A DNA stretch of 64,000 bases from an uncultured Dysosmobacter sp. (GTDB taxonomy: Bacteria; Bacillota; Clostridia; Oscillospirales; Oscillospiraceae): NCBI GenBank assembly GCA_934565855.1, contig CAKTIO010000007.1, forward strand, positions 128,539-192,538, given 5' to 3'. The notes under the pieces were generated by a model. It was not told the origin of the DNA. It did no database searches and worked only from the letters and a program-made list of their open reading frames with translations. How positions within the stretch are numbered: the first letter of the stretch is position 1; each line of letters starts with the position of its first letter. Made by a program: the position numbers and the translations under genes. This document shows positions 40,220 to 50,088 of this stretch, in pieces.

Positions 40220-41557
40220 TCAAAGCGCCTCCTTTTCCACGTTGGCAAGCAGCTTGTCCCGGTCGGAGAAGCAGGTGACCACAAAGACCTCTTCACTGCC
40301 GGAGGCTTTCAGTGTCTGGCAGGCTTCGTTGATGTCTGGATGCAGCTCCAGCTTTTCCTCCGGAATACCGGTAAAGCTGAACCGTACCGCCAGATCGTTG
40401 GCGTAGCAGCCGCACAGCATCACCCGCTGGACATGTGGACAGTTCAGCTGAGAGAAGTCGATGTCCCACAGCCAGCTGGTCTCGCTGGTGAAATACTTCC
40501 GGGACACGGCGTCCACAATGACGACCACCGTGCAGTCCTCCTGGGTATCCCGGATATAACGGAGGTTGGTGTCGTAGGCGATGGAGTTCTCATGCTTGGA
40601 GGTCAGCAGCGTGCCGTGATGGGCGCCGATGGTGAACTTCTGCATCCGTCCGTTTTTCAGGATATAGTTGTTGATGACGCCTGCGGCAGTATCGCTGGAA
40701 ACGCCGCACAGCAGACAGGCGGAGTAGGCGGCAAGAATATTGTAGATGTTGTAAATGCTGCGGAACGCCAGCTGGATCTTGACAGTGCCGTCAATGACCA
40801 GCTCGCCCTTGGTCAGATCTACCGCTGTAACGGTGAAGTCCGTGGCGGGCTTTTTATGTCCGCACTGGGGACAGCGGTATGCGCCGATCTGGTTGTAGTG
40901 GTAGTAGTCGTACTCCATATGTCCCTTGCAGACAGGGCAGTACGCGCCGTCGTGGTACATTCCGGAGGGCGTTTTACTGGAGATGGAGCATTCATCCAGT
41001 CCGAACCACTTTACCTTTTCCGGCGCGTGACCATTGGCAAAGCAGGAAGACAGAGGATCATCCGCGTTCAGCACCAGCAGGATCTCCGGATGGATGGCGG
41101 GAAGAATGGAATCATAGACCCATTCAGGGTGTCCGTTCCGGGTCAACTGGTCCCGGTAAAGGTTGGAGATGACGAATTCCGTGGGATGGAAATACCGGAA
41201 GGTATGGGCGGCATAGCGTTCGTCGGATTCGATCAGCAGTACGTCCGCCTTCATTTTTCCGCCCAGAGTGGAGTGGGTCAGCACCAGCGTGGTAACGCCC
41301 TCAATCTGGTTGGAGCCTTCTTCGTTGTAGACCACGGTTTTGCCGTCGGCACGGAGAATGGCGGCGATCATTTCCACGGTGGAGGTTTTGCCGTTGGAGC
41401 CGGTGACAGCGATGATGTGTTCCGGCAGCTGCACCCGGCTGAGAATATCCGGGCAGATTCTCAGGGCGAACTTTCCGGGCATGGAGCTGCCCTTGCCCAT
41501 CAGCTTACCCACGGCGCGTCCCAGCTTGCAGATCAGAATGGCAAGAAATTTCTTCAT
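40220..41557 (-). CDS. MurT-like Mur ligase-family protein
   Basis: A 445-residue protein with a Mur-ligase ATP loop TGSNGKTST, a four-Cys zinc ribbon (CPVC and CPQC about 25 residues apart) and a C-terminal DUF1727 region, as in MurT. MurT with GatD amidates lipid II glutamate. The C-terminal LND/ADG region of MurT, which carries a catalytic Asp, is altered here (VDAVSRKYFTSETSWLWD). An N-terminal hydrophobic stretch follows MKKFLAILICKLG. ATG 41557 overlaps the cyclase TGA as ATGA; GTG 41569 is an alternative. Confidence 0.82.
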   Translation of the reverse strand: MKKFLAILICKLGRAVGKLMGKGSSMPGKFALRICPDILSRVQLPEHIIAVTGSNGKTSTVEMIAAILRADGKTVVYNEEGSNQIEGVTTLVLTHSTLGGKMKADVLLIESDERYAAHTFRYFHPTEFVISNLYRDQLTRNGHPEWVYDSILPAIHPEILLVLNADDPLSSCFANGHAPEKVKWFGLDECSISSKTPSGMYHDGAYCPVCKGHMEYDYYHYNQIGAYRCPQCGHKKPATDFTVTAVDLTKGELVIDGTVKIQLAFRSIYNIYNILAAYSACLLCGVSSDTAAGVINNYILKNGRMQKFTIGAHHGTLLTSKHENSIAYDTNLRYIRDTQEDCTVVVIVDAVSRKYFTSETSWLWDIDFSQLNCPHVQRVMLCGCYANDLAVRFSFTGIPEEKLELHPDINEACQTLKASGSEEVFVVTCFSDRDKLLANVEKEAL

Positions 41558-42228
41558 TTTTCTATACACTCCTCTTCTTCATCGGGAAAATCCCGGAACT
41601 CCGCAATGGCGCGGACGGGAGCGCCGTCCGCCATTTCAAATTTCAGCGGCAGGGCGAACAGCATCACGTCCTTTCGTCCTATGATTTTTTTCAGGCACAG
41701 GTTTTCCACGATCACCAGACCGCCGCCCAGGATTACGCGGTGGGCGGGAAAGGTCCGGTCCGGCAGTGCGTCGATGCTGATGGCGTCCGTGCCGATGCCC
41801 TTTAAGCCGCAGGAGACCAGATAGCGTGCCGCCTCCACGTTCAGAATGGGAAACGGCTCCTCCAGAAAGGCGGGCGTTCCCCACTTCTTTTCCCAGCCGG
41901 TGTAAAACAGGGCGTAGTCGGCGTACAGTAGCTCCTTATTTTGCTGAAGAAACTCTGCTGTGATGATGCCGCCCGCTCCCAGTGGAGAGACATCCAGCAC
42001 CACCGCCCTGCCGCAGAACTGTGAGGCGGGCAGTGAGTCCAGACCGAAGCCATCCTGTAAAATGTGCCGGGGGGCGTCCATATGGGTTCCGGTGTGGGAG
42101 CCGACCTGCAGAAGCGTCTCCCGCGCACCGTCCCGGGTGATGGTGCGGGTGGTGGAGAAGGAGGGGGCGGGGGTGCCGGGGTAGACAAAGGTGTCTGGTT
42201 GGATCGTGTGAGTCAGGTCAATGATCAT
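41554..42228 (-). CDS. Cyclase-family metal hydrolase (kynurenine formamidase-like)
   Basis: A 224-residue protein with the metal-binding HTGTHMDAPRH and the N-terminal DLTHTIQP of the cyclase/KynB family. Members hydrolyse amide or ester bonds, such as N-formylkynurenine or isatin. The substrate is unknown. Its stop overlaps the MurT-like start by 4 bp, so translation is coupled. Association with the MurT/GatD-like pair is unusual and may bear on their joint function. Confidence 0.85.
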   Translation of the reverse strand: MIIDLTHTIQPDTFVYPGTPAPSFSTTRTITRDGARETLLQVGSHTGTHMDAPRHILQDGFGLDSLPASQFCGRAVVLDVSPLGAGGIITAEFLQQNKELLYADYALFYTGWEKKWGTPAFLEEPFPILNVEAARYLVSCGLKGIGTDAISIDALPDRTFPAHRVILGGGLVIVENLCLKKIIGRKDVMLFALPLKFEMADGAPVRAIAEFRDFPDEEEECIEK

Positions 42229-42291
42229 ATTGGGAAACTTCCTTTTTCTGTATTGGGAATGAAGATTTGAAGCCGTGACTGGGTACTGCGT

Positions 42292-44157
42292 TTATTTTTC
42301 CAGGAAAATCATCAGGGCGGCAATGTCTGCCGGACTGACGCCGGAGATGCGGGATGCCTGTCCCAGATTCAGCGGACGGACCTGGCTGAGCTTTTCCCGC
42401 GCCTCCAGCCGCAGTCCCTGAATGGCGGAGTAGTCCAATTCGGCGGGCAGGCTGCGCCGCTCCATGCGTTCAAAGTCTGCCACCTGCTTCAGCTGCCGCT
42501 GAATATAGCCCTCATATTTGACGGAGATTTCCACCTGCTCGGTGATGTCGGCGGAAAGCCCCGGCGAGTTCTCGTCAAAAGCCTTTAGATCTGCGTAGTG
42601 GACCTGGGGACGGCGCAGCAGGGCGATCAGGGCGCAGCCATCCGTCACATCTGCGGTACCCCGGCTGGCAAGAAATGCCGACAGCGCCGGGGATGGCGCC
42701 ACGCCGGTGTGGGTGATACGCCGGATCTCCCGGCGGACCGCGTCATATTTGGCTTCTACCTCCGCCAGCCGCTGGTCGGAAACCAGCCCGATGGCGTGTC
42801 CAATGGGGGTCAGCCGCTGGTCGGCGTTGTCCTGCCGCAGAAGCAGGCGATATTCGCTGCGGGAGGTCATGATACGGTAAGGCTCGTTGGTCCCCTTGGT
42901 CACCAGATCGTCGATAAGGGTGCCAATGTAGCTCTCGCTGCGCTTTAAAACAAAGTCACCCTGCCCCAGCAGCTTCCGGGCGGCGTTTACACCGGCGACA
43001 AAGCCCTGCACGGCGGCTTCCTCATAGCCGGAGGAGCCGTTGAACTGTCCCGCGCCGTACAGTCCGGATACCGCCTTGGTTTCCAGCGTGGCGCGCAGCG
43101 CCAGCGGGTCAATGCAGTCGTACTCAATGGCGTAGGCGGGGCGGGTCATCTCCGCCCGGCGTAGTCCCGGTACGCTGTGCAGCATTTGCAGCTGTACCTC
43201 CTCCGGCATGGAGGAGGAGAAGCCCTGAATATACAGCTCTTCCGTGTTCAGCCCCATCGGCTCCACAAACAGCTGGTGGCGCTTTTTGTCCGGAAATCGT
43301 ACGATCTTGGTCTCGAAGGACGGACAGTACCGGGGACCGATGCCCTCAATGACGCCGGAGTAAATGGGCGAGCGGTCCAGATTGTCCAGTACGATGCGTT
43401 TGGTTTCCTCCGTGGTCCAGGTCAGCCAGCATACGGCGCGGTTTTCCGGCTGTACCGCCGTGGAGTAGGAGAACGGGACGGGCAGCTCGTCGCCGGGCTG
43501 CAGCTCCATTTCCTCATAGTCCACACTGCGGGCGTTTACCCGCGGTGGTGTTCCGGTTTTAAAGCGGCGCAGAGGCAGTCCCAGCCGCAGCAGGGATTCC
43601 GTCAGGCGCCGGGCGGCGTGCATCCCGTCGGGACCGGAGTCCTCAATGCACTCGCCGATGATGGTGCGCCCGGTGAGATAGGTGCCGGTGGCAATGATTG
43701 CCGCCCGGATATCGAATACCGCGCCGGTGGACAGCACCACCTGAGACACCGCACCGTTTTCGGCGCGAACCTCGATGATCTCGCCCTGCCGGACGGTCAG
43801 GTTTTCCTGCTTCTCCAGCGTGTGCTTCATCCGCTCTTGGTATTTCCGGCGGTCCGCTTGCGCCCGCAGGCTCCACACGGCGGGACCCTTGCCTCGGTTC
43901 AGCAGACGGTACTGGATGCAGCACTCATCCGCTGCCTTAGCCATCTCTCCTCCCAGTGCGTCCAGCTCCCGGACCAGATGTCCCTTTCCGGTGCCGCCGA
44001 TGGCGGGATTGCAGGGCATATTGCCCACGGCGTCTAAATTGATGGTAAAAACAATGGTGCGCAGACCCAGCCGGGCGGCGGCAAGGGCTGCTTCAATGCC
44101 GGCATGACCGGCGCCGATAACGGCAATATCAAATTTTCCCGCGGAAAATTCTCTCAT
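42292..44157 (-). CDS. mnmG: tRNA uridine-34 carboxymethylaminomethyl enzyme, FAD subunit
   Basis: A 621-residue protein of full length that with MnmE modifies the wobble uridine of several tRNAs. FAD-binding [24 protein letters not shown], the catalytic-Cys region [11 protein letters not shown] and [10 protein letters not shown] are present, and the C-terminal GidA-associated domain is complete. ATG 44157 follows AAGGAG by 7 bases; the 16 upstream residues of the open frame lack a site. The neighbouring genes are not mnmE or rsmG. Confidence 0.96.
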   Translation of the reverse strand: MREFSAGKFDIAVIGAGHAGIEAALAAARLGLRTIVFTINLDAVGNMPCNPAIGGTGKGHLVRELDALGGEMAKAADECCIQYRLLNRGKGPAVWSLRAQADRRKYQERMKHTLEKQENLTVRQGEIIEVRAENGAVSQVVLSTGAVFDIRAAIIATGTYLTGRTIIGECIEDSGPDGMHAARRLTESLLRLGLPLRRFKTGTPPRVNARSVDYEEMELQPGDELPVPFSYSTAVQPENRAVCWLTWTTEETKRIVLDNLDRSPIYSGVIEGIGPRYCPSFETKIVRFPDKKRHQLFVEPMGLNTEELYIQGFSSSMPEEVQLQMLHSVPGLRRAEMTRPAYAIEYDCIDPLALRATLETKAVSGLYGAGQFNGSSGYEEAAVQGFVAGVNAARKLLGQGDFVLKRSESYIGTLIDDLVTKGTNEPYRIMTSRSEYRLLLRQDNADQRLTPIGHAIGLVSDQRLAEVEAKYDAVRREIRRITHTGVAPSPALSAFLASRGTADVTDGCALIALLRRPQVHYADLKAFDENSPGLSADITEQVEISVKYEGYIQRQLKQVADFERMERRSLPAELDYSAIQGLRLEAREKLSQVRPLNLGQASRISGVSPADIAALMIFLEK

Positions 44158-44197
44158 AGGAAGCTCCTTGATTGTTGGATTGATGAAGCAGGCGGCG

Positions 44198-45055
44198 TTA
44201 CGCACCGGTCAGGGTGATGACAGCGACCTGCGGACGGTTGAACAGCCGGAAGGTCCGTCCGGAGTTGCCCAGCCCCCGGGAGACGAACAGGGTAGAGCCG
44301 TTGGCTTCGTAAAATCCGGCGGTGTAGGAGGGAAACAGGTTTCGCTGCGTTCCGACCAGACCGTCGGTAAAGGGCAGGCGGATCAGCCCACCGTGACCGT
44401 GACCGGAGCAGACCAGATCCGCGCCCAGCGCACTGTACTGTTGGGCGAAATGGTCGTTGCGGTGTGCCATCAAAATCCAGAAGGGGTCTCCGCAGCTTTC
44501 CCGCAGCTCGGCGGCAAGTTCCTCCGGCGTCTCCTGATCGGCATAGCCGTTGGGATCGTCAATGCCTGCCAGCAGGATCACATCGCCGTTGCGCTCCAAG
44601 GGGACAAACTGGTTGGAAAGCACAGTTACGCCATGCTCCCGCAGCCGCTCCTTCAGCTGCGGTACGCCGCCGATTGCCCACTCATGGTTCCCGGTGACAT
44701 AGTAGGTGGGGGCAATGGCTGTCAGACCATCTGCGATTTCCTCGGCGTATCCCTCTACAGACCTGCGGTACAGGTCCTCCAGGTCGCCCAGATAGAGAAT
44801 GGCATCCGGCTGCTGCCGCTCCACAGTGTCAAACAACCGCTGGTTCCCCTCGCCAAATTCCGCGCCATGAAGGTCTGCCAGCAGGACCAGGCGGCAGCCA
44901 GTGAAGCCATCCGGCAGCCGGGAAGAGGAAAAGGTAAAGGACTGGACCTGCAGAGAGTGGTTGCTCCAGCGGAAGAACAACGTTCCACACAGCAGCAGAA
45001 GCAGCAGAAACGGCAGGCGGCGCATCCCTCGCCGGGACCGGTGTGACCTTGTCAT
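44198..45055 (-). CDS. Membrane-anchored metallophosphoesterase
   Basis: A 285-residue calcineurin-like phosphoesterase of the YkuE type. An N-terminal TM anchor (about 11-27) is followed by metal-site motifs LADLHG, YLGDLED, GNHEW and GHGHGG. YkuE-like enzymes act on phospho-sugars or UDP-diacylglucosamine-like lipids outside or at the membrane. ATG 45055 follows GGAGGG. It is the first gene of a minus-strand run of five genes ending with the GatD-like gene. Confidence 0.9.
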   Translation of the reverse strand: MTRSHRSRRGMRRLPFLLLLLLCGTLFFRWSNHSLQVQSFTFSSSRLPDGFTGCRLVLLADLHGAEFGEGNQRLFDTVERQQPDAILYLGDLEDLYRRSVEGYAEEIADGLTAIAPTYYVTGNHEWAIGGVPQLKERLREHGVTVLSNQFVPLERNGDVILLAGIDDPNGYADQETPEELAAELRESCGDPFWILMAHRNDHFAQQYSALGADLVCSGHGHGGLIRLPFTDGLVGTQRNLFPSYTAGFYEANGSTLFVSRGLGNSGRTFRLFNRPQVAVITLTGA

Positions 45056-45323
45056 GGCGAACGACGCCCTCCTTTTTATCATGTGAAAAACCAGTCAATG
45101 AACAGGAACTCATTATAGCACTGTGTTTTCTTATTTGCGAGAGAAAAAATGACCAAAGAAACAGGAAAAGCAGCAATTTCTCCGTACTTTTTGAGAAAAT
45201 GCGGCAGCGGCGGAAAACGCCGTTTTCCGCAGGGGGGAGAATTGCCGAAAAATGGGAAAATCTGGGAATGGCATAATAGACAAAATAAATTGTTAAATTT
45301 ATGTAAACTGCTGAAAAAACTAC
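45056..45323. other. Gene-free intergenic stretch
   Basis: Between divergent transcription units. AT-rich, with a single TTGTTAA half-site near 45290. No supported gene is seen. Confidence 0.5.
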
Positions 45324-45352
45324 TTGATTTTTGAAAAGACCCACGCTATACT
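45324..45352 (+). promoter_or_regulatory. Strong promoter of a 24-codon ORF
   Basis: TTGATT (45324-45329), 17-base spacer, TATACT (45347-45352), start near 45359, about 34 nt before the small ORF. Confidence 0.8.
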
Positions 45353-45392
45353 GTGACCTGTAAAACAGAACAGGAAGGAGCGTGATAGAACA

Positions 45393-45467
45393 ATGACTGA
45401 AAAGGTTATCTATGATCTGGACGACATGATCTACGGCAGCTGCACCACGGTGCCCAGCGAGCGGTAA
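45393..45467 (+). CDS. 24-residue peptide of unknown function
   Basis: The frame reads MTEKVIYDLDDMIYGS and then CTTVPSER before TAA. AGGAAGGAG lies 11-18 bases upstream of ATG 45393. It has its own promoter and a rho-independent terminator 19 bp after the stop, so it forms a complete miniature transcription unit. It holds a single Cys and an acidic centre. It could be a regulatory leader peptide, a RiPP-like precursor without visible enzymes, or a small stress peptide. No family is recognised. Confidence 0.45.
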   Translation: MTEKVIYDLDDMIYGSCTTVPSER

Positions 45468-45485
45468 GACAGCAAGGTCCCGGAG

Positions 45486-45518
45486 AAGCCACGCGGAAGC
45501 GGGGGCTTTATTTTTTTA
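45486..45518 (+). terminator. Terminator after the 24-codon ORF
   Basis: AAGCC (45486-45490) pairs with GGCTT (45504-45508), with an inner CGC-GGAA-GCG hairpin, followed by TATTTTTTTA. Confidence 0.75.
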
Positions 45519-45519
45519 C

Positions 45520-45655
45520 AGTTGGAAAAGGCGGCAGGGCGTGTCTGAGGAGCTTTCCGAGAGACAGCCACCCCTTTTGCAGCGGCAGGAGCATCCTGCC
45601 AGAGGGAAGAGAGCGGCGTAGAACCCGAAAAGGGGGATATGCCGCTGATTTTTTA
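45520..45655 (+). ncRNA. Possible structured RNA (three hairpins and terminator)
   Basis: Stem 1: AAAAGG (45526-45531) with CCTTTT (45573-45578), enclosing TGTCT/AGACA (45542-45546, 45562-45566). Stem 2: GGCAGGA-GCA-TCCTGCC (45584-45600). Stem 3: AGCGGC (45612-45617) with GCCGCT (45641-45646) and then a T run, terminator-like. No coding frame is supported. I cannot match it to a known RNA family. The gene downstream begins at 45791. Confidence 0.4.
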
Positions 45656-45790
45656 TTCATTTTGTAGTGAAAACTGTAAAAAACTGTTGGATTTTATGCG
45701 CATCTTATGATACCTTAATAATAAAGAAAGCATAGCCTCTGGAAATTCGGCGGCAGGGAGAAACGCCGGAGGAAAAAAGGGGAGAGAGTG

Positions 45791-46453
45791 ATGGGAAAAG
45801 TGGGGATTTGCCTGGCGCTGGTGTGTGTGCTGGCGCTGACAGGCTGCGCCGCGCGGGAGCCGGAGCTGTTGCCCGCCAGCATTCTGGTGGAGGAGGGAGA
45901 GACGCCGCGCCCGTCGGACAGCGGTGCGTCCCAGGAGCTGGTATTGCAGGCAGTGGATGTGAAGCAGGAGACGCTTCCGCTGACGGACGGTGAGGTGTTG
46001 TCCGCTTACCAGCGGGCAGTCACGGCATATGGCTGGTTCGACCGGGAAAACCTGCCCTGCGGGCAGGAGACCGTTACGATGGAGGGCTGCCGCTATTACC
46101 GGGTGGAGGACCCGATGTTCTCGGATGTGGAGGACCTGCGGATCTACCTGCGCAGCATTTTCTCACAGGAGATCGTGGAGCGGCTGCTGCCTGCCGGAGA
46201 GGGCGATGCGCCCCGCTACCGGGATATTGGCGGCGCACTGTTTGTGCTGCCCTTTCATCGGGAGGAGGATCTGCGGAAGGGAACGGTGAATGTGGCGGTG
46301 GAGCAGGCAGCGGATACCGCCTACATGGTCAATGTCACGGTGGAGCTGCTGGACGAGGAGCTGAAAAACGTTACCGGCATGGAGTGCTGCGCCTTTCCCT
46401 ATGAGCTGACGGAGGGACGCTGGGTATTCACGGATTTTCAGCTGGTGAAGTAA
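45791..46453 (+). CDS. Hypothetical lipoprotein
   Basis: A 220-residue exported protein with signal peptide and lipobox (ICLALVCVLALTGC, Cys at about 18), an acidic Pro/Ser-rich spacer, and a C-terminal region with alternating strands (YRVEDPMFSDVEDLRIYL, FVLPFHREEDLRKG) resembling IseA/DL-endopeptidase-inhibitor-like lipoproteins only loosely. Function unknown. ATG 45791 follows GGGGAGAG. A possible promoter is TTGGAT (45687) with TACCTT (45711). A terminator follows. Confidence 0.75.
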   Translation: MGKVGICLALVCVLALTGCAAREPELLPASILVEEGETPRPSDSGASQELVLQAVDVKQETLPLTDGEVLSAYQRAVTAYGWFDRENLPCGQETVTMEGCRYYRVEDPMFSDVEDLRIYLRSIFSQEIVERLLPAGEGDAPRYRDIGGALFVLPFHREEDLRKGTVNVAVEQAADTAYMVNVTVELLDEELKNVTGMECCAFPYELTEGRWVFTDFQLVK

Positions 46454-46499
46454 AAACGCATATTCCAGCCGGCTTTGCGGAGATTCATGATGGAGCGAA

Positions 46500-46533
46500 A
46501 AGAGGACGCCTGACCCAAGGCGTCCTCTTTTTT
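46500..46533 (+). terminator. Hairpin terminator
   Basis: 11-bp stem AAGAGGACGCC with complement, 8-base loop and T run, ending the lipoprotein gene. Confidence 0.9.
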
Positions 46534-46703
46534 ATACAGGATGGCAGGAAAAGTGGCATCCGAATGGCTGATTTTTGCAGATTTTGGTACATCATGCGGA
46601 AAAAAGCAACGGAAAAAGGCACAAAAAAATGAAGCTCCCCGGCAAATCATTTATGCAAAACGTAAAAAGAGATTTGTTGCGTATGGACTTAGGTAAGATT
46701 ACC

Positions 46704-46731
46704 TTGAAAAAGGCGGCAGGAATGTTATAAA
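46704..46731 (+). promoter_or_regulatory. Promoter of the pyrophosphatase gene
   Basis: TTGAAA (46704-46709), 16-base spacer, TATAAA (46726-46731). Between it and the gene lies a GAGAGGG/CCCTCTC hairpin (46749-46773) just before the ribosome site, which may affect translation or mRNA stability. Apart from this, 46534-46799 holds no feature I can support. Confidence 0.55.
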
Positions 46732-46799
46732 ATAGCTGTGCTTGACACGAGAGGGATGAAAAAATACCCTCTCATAATGAAAAAGGAGTGGAGAAAGAC

Positions 46800-48884
46800 A
46801 TGGAAAACATGTTCTGGATCGGCTTCGTCGGATTTGCCCTTGCCATTGTGTTTGCAATGCTGCAAAAGAACAAGGTCATGAGCTATTCCGAGGGAACCGA
46901 GAAGATGCAGAAGATCGCGGCTTCCATCCGCGCAGGTGCCAATGCGTACCTGAAGCAGCAGTACACCACGGTATTTAAGGTATTTGCCGTCGTATTCGTG
47001 ATCCTGCTGGCGATGGCATTCGCCACCAACGGCGAGATGCTGTCCAAGTTCACCCCGTTCGCCTTCCTGACCGGCGGCATCTGGTCGATGCTGGCTGGCT
47101 TCATCGGAATGCGGATCGCCACCAACGCCAATGCCCGTACCGCTCAGGCAGCCTCTGAGAGCCTGAACAAGGGTCTGCGCGTGGCATTCTCCTCCGGCTC
47201 CGTCATGGGCTTCACCGTGGTGGGTCTGGGCATGCTGGATATTTCCATCTGGTTCCATCTGCTGTACTATGTGTTCGGCATCACCGATGCCACCGCTCTT
47301 GCCAACGTCATGGTCATGAACGGTATGGGCGCATCCTTCATGGCTCTGTTTGCCCGTGTGGGCGGCGGTATCTACACCAAGGCCGCTGACGTGGGCGCTG
47401 ACCTGGTGGGTAAGGTGGAAGCCGGTATCCCCGAGGATGATCCCCGGAACCCCGCTACCATCGCCGACAACGTGGGCGACAATGTGGGCGACGTGGCTGG
47501 CATGGGCGCTGACCTGTATGAGTCCTATGTCGGTTCCATTCTGGCAACCTTTGCACTGAGCGCCAGCGCAGGCTATGGCTACGCTGGTATGATGTTGCCC
47601 ATGCTGCTGGCAGTGTGCGGCATCATCTGCTCCATCATCGGCTCCTTCTTCGTGAAGACCAAGGAGGACGCCACCCAGATGTCCCTGCTGAAGTCCCTGC
47701 GTACCGGCACCTATCTGGCAGCGGCTCTGTCCGCTGTGGTGGCAGCTCCCCTGACCTACTACACCGTGGGCAACTGGGGCGTGTATGTCGCTATCCTGTG
47801 TGGTCTGGTGGGCGGCAGCGCCATCGGCTACTTCACCGAGTATTACACCTCCGATACCTACAAGCCCACCCAGAACCTGGCAGCCTCCTCTGAGACCGGC
47901 TCCGCGACCGTTATCATCGGCGGTCTGTCTCTGGGCATGAAGTCCACCGTGGCTTCCATCCTGATCGTTGCAGCAGCTGTCATTATCAGCTTCTACGCGG
48001 CAGGCGGCACCGCAGACTTCAAGCTGGGTCTGTACGGCATCGGCATCACCGCCGTGGGCATGCTGTCCACCCTGGGCATCACTCTGGCAACCGACGCTTA
48101 CGGTCCTGTGGCAGATAACGCCGGCGGTATCGCTGAGATGGCTGGTCTGCCCGAGACGGTCCGTGACCGCACCGACGCACTGGATTCTCTGGGCAACACC
48201 ACTGCCGCTACCGGCAAGGGCTTTGCCATTGGCTCCGCTTCTCTGACCGCTCTGGCTCTGCTGGTGTCCTATGTGAACATCGTAGAGGCAAAGGGCGTGG
48301 AGATGGACCTGTCCCTGACCAACCCGACCATTCTGGTGGGTCTGTTCATCGGCGCAATGCTGACCTTCGTGTTCTCCGCATTCACCATGAGCGCCGTGCA
48401 GACTGCTGCACAGTCCATCGTGGTGGAGGTCCGTCGCCAGTTCCGCGAGATCGCAGGCATCATGGATTACAAGGCAGACCCCGACTATGCTTCCTGCGTC
48501 AGCCTGTGCACCAAGGGCGCCCTGCATGAGATGGTCGCTCCCGCTCTGCTGGCAATCATCGTTCCCATCCTGACCGGTATTGTTCTGGGCACCGAAGGCG
48601 TTGTGGGTCTGCTGGGCGGCGTGTCCGTCACCGGTTTCGCTATGGCAGTCTTCATGTCCAACGCTGGCGGCGCTTGGGATAACGCCAAGAAGTACATCGA
48701 GTCCGGTCATCACGGCGGCAAGGGTTCCGACTGCCACAAGGCAGCTGTCGTGGGCGATACCGTGGGCGATCCCTTCAAGGATACCGCCGGTCCGTCCCTG
48801 AATATCCTGATCAAGCTGTGCTCCACGGTTTCCATCGTGTTCTCCGGTCTGATCATCAGCTTCAACCTGATGAATCTGCTGTAA
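46800..48884 (+). CDS. hppA: Membrane-bound ion-pumping pyrophosphatase
   Basis: A 694-residue protein with about 16 TM helices. It hydrolyses pyrophosphate to pump H+ or Na+. The substrate-site run [18 protein letters not shown] and the following DNVGDNVGD are intact, as is [14 protein letters not shown] near the C-terminus. [10 protein letters not shown] has Ala where K+-independent enzymes have Lys, so this is the K+-dependent type. Ion choice cannot be settled by eye. ATG 46800 has a GGAG site 6 bases upstream. A terminator follows, so it is a single-gene unit. Confidence 0.95.
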   Translation: MENMFWIGFVGFALAIVFAMLQKNKVMSYSEGTEKMQKIAASIRAGANAYLKQQYTTVFKVFAVVFVILLAMAFATNGEMLSKFTPFAFLTGGIWSMLAGFIGMRIATNANARTAQAASESLNKGLRVAFSSGSVMGFTVVGLGMLDISIWFHLLYYVFGITDATALANVMVMNGMGASFMALFARVGGGIYTKAADVGADLVGKVEAGIPEDDPRNPATIADNVGDNVGDVAGMGADLYESYVGSILATFALSASAGYGYAGMMLPMLLAVCGIICSIIGSFFVKTKEDATQMSLLKSLRTGTYLAAALSAVVAAPLTYYTVGNWGVYVAILCGLVGGSAIGYFTEYYTSDTYKPTQNLAASSETGSATVIIGGLSLGMKSTVASILIVAAAVIISFYAAGGTADFKLGLYGIGITAVGMLSTLGITLATDAYGPVADNAGGIAEMAGLPETVRDRTDALDSLGNTTAATGKGFAIGSASLTALALLVSYVNIVEAKGVEMDLSLTNPTILVGLFIGAMLTFVFSAFTMSAVQTAAQSIVVEVRRQFREIAGIMDYKADPDYASCVSLCTKGALHEMVAPALLAIIVPILTGIVLGTEGVVGLLGGVSVTGFAMAVFMSNAGGAWDNAKKYIESGHHGGKGSDCHKAAVVGDTVGDPFKDTAGPSLNILIKLCSTVSIVFSGLIISFNLMNLL

Positions 48885-48951
48885 GAGCAAGCCTTACAGT
48901 CAGAACGAAGTTCCCGGCGAAACAGCGGATACTTCTGAGAGTACAACACAG

Positions 48952-48987
48952 AACCTCCCGAACCAGATCTGGTTCGGGAGGTTTTTT
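48952..48987 (+). terminator. Terminator of hppA
   Basis: 14-bp perfect stem AACCTCCCGAACCA with complement, loop GATC, then a T run. Confidence 0.93.
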
Positions 48988-49079
48988 TCATCAACGGTAG
49001 AAGCTTCGGTATTCCTGTGCTATGATGGCAATATCATGCGGCGGGATGAATCCCGGTGAAGGAGAGAAGGAATCAGGCT

Positions 49080-50003
49080 ATGAAAGGAAGCATTTGTGTT
49101 TTAGCGTTGCTGCTGTCAGCGGGGCTTTGCATGGGCTGCGGCAGCGAAAGGGTGGAAAGCAGCGGTTCGGGCGTGGGAAGCAGCGCCGCTCAGGTAGAGG
49201 AACCGGTCAGTTCCGCAGACAGCAGTGTTCCACAGGCTGTGGAAGAGCTGGACGGCATCCGCGATTACTCCGAAGAGCTTCAGGCAGATGTCGATAACGT
49301 GGTGTCCAACTCCGCATCCCTCCGGGAGGAGCTGGAGGGTGTGGAAACGCTCAGTCAAAAATATACTGAGCTGGCGAAAACAGCGCAGACACAGGGGGAA
49401 ATGAATGTGGCCTCCGGGTGGTTTTTTACGCTATGGGATACGGAATTGAACCGCCTTTGGGACAGGTTCGGCGATTCCGCAGACCAGCAGACAAAGGAGC
49501 AGGTCCTCGCGGAGCAGAGGAATTGGATCGCCATGAAGGAGGAAGCGGCGCTGCTGAGCGTTGGGACCAGTGAAGAAAACGGCAGCATGTATCCGCTGCT
49601 TCGGAACGCCTTTCTGGAGGAGATCACCAGAAACCGGGCGTATCTTCTGGCAGATGAGTTGGCGAAGGTCAAGGGGGAGGACTTTGCCGTACCGGAGGCG
49701 CCGGTGGAGCACAGTCTGTTTGTGGATAACCAGGGAACGGGGAGAATATACAGCTTCCTGCTTGTCCAGCAGGACGGAGAGGGGCGGTACCAGGCAAAAG
49801 TCTCTGTTTACAGACAGGGGGAAATAGAGGGGAGTTATACCGGTAATGGCAGCGCCACACTTGACTTCACCTCGGACGACGGTGCTGTGAAGGGAACCAT
49901 TCAGCTCAACGGATGGGATGGCGCGGTCTTTCGGGTGACAGAGGTCTCCGGCGAATCGCCGTTTTCGGTAGGAGAAGAGACGGAATTTCCCTTTGCATTC
50001 TGA
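49080..50003 (+). CDS. Lipoprotein with LprI-like domain
   Basis: A 307-residue exported protein. The signal peptide LALLLSAGLCMGC gives a lipid-modified Cys at about 19, followed by a Ser/Gly-rich linker. Residues about 105-155 (TLWDTELNRLWDRF, EQVLAEQRNWIAMKEEA) fit the DUF1311/LprI domain, named for a mycobacterial lysozyme inhibitor. The C-terminal 110 residues look beta-rich. ATG 49080 follows GGAGAGAAGG. The target is unknown. Confidence 0.75.
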   Translation: MKGSICVLALLLSAGLCMGCGSERVESSGSGVGSSAAQVEEPVSSADSSVPQAVEELDGIRDYSEELQADVDNVVSNSASLREELEGVETLSQKYTELAKTAQTQGEMNVASGWFFTLWDTELNRLWDRFGDSADQQTKEQVLAEQRNWIAMKEEAALLSVGTSEENGSMYPLLRNAFLEEITRNRAYLLADELAKVKGEDFAVPEAPVEHSLFVDNQGTGRIYSFLLVQQDGEGRYQAKVSVYRQGEIEGSYTGNGSATLDFTSDDGAVKGTIQLNGWDGAVFRVTEVSGESPFSVGEETEFPFAF

Positions 50004-50020
50004 AATAGCTATTACAGCAC

Positions 50021-50059
50021 AAAAAATTCCCGGAGGACCGCAGCCCTCCGGGAATTTTT
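50021..50059. terminator. Bidirectional terminator
   Basis: AAAAATTCCCGGAGG and complement (to 50059) with a 7-base loop, between convergent genes. Confidence 0.92.
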
Positions 50060-50088
50060 CGTTATGTTATATGGTGTGTGCCGGAAAA

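Noticed and set aside
45285..45305. Possible Rex site TTGTTAAATTTATGTAAA
   Set aside because: Only the left half matches the consensus; the right half does not.
45520..45655. 6S RNA, SRP RNA or known riboswitch identity
   Set aside because: No conserved core sequence of these RNAs could be recognised, so only a possible structured RNA was reported.
46725..48890. 721-residue minus-strand open frame opposite hppA
   Set aside because: Antisense shadow. The plus strand encodes an intact pyrophosphatase.
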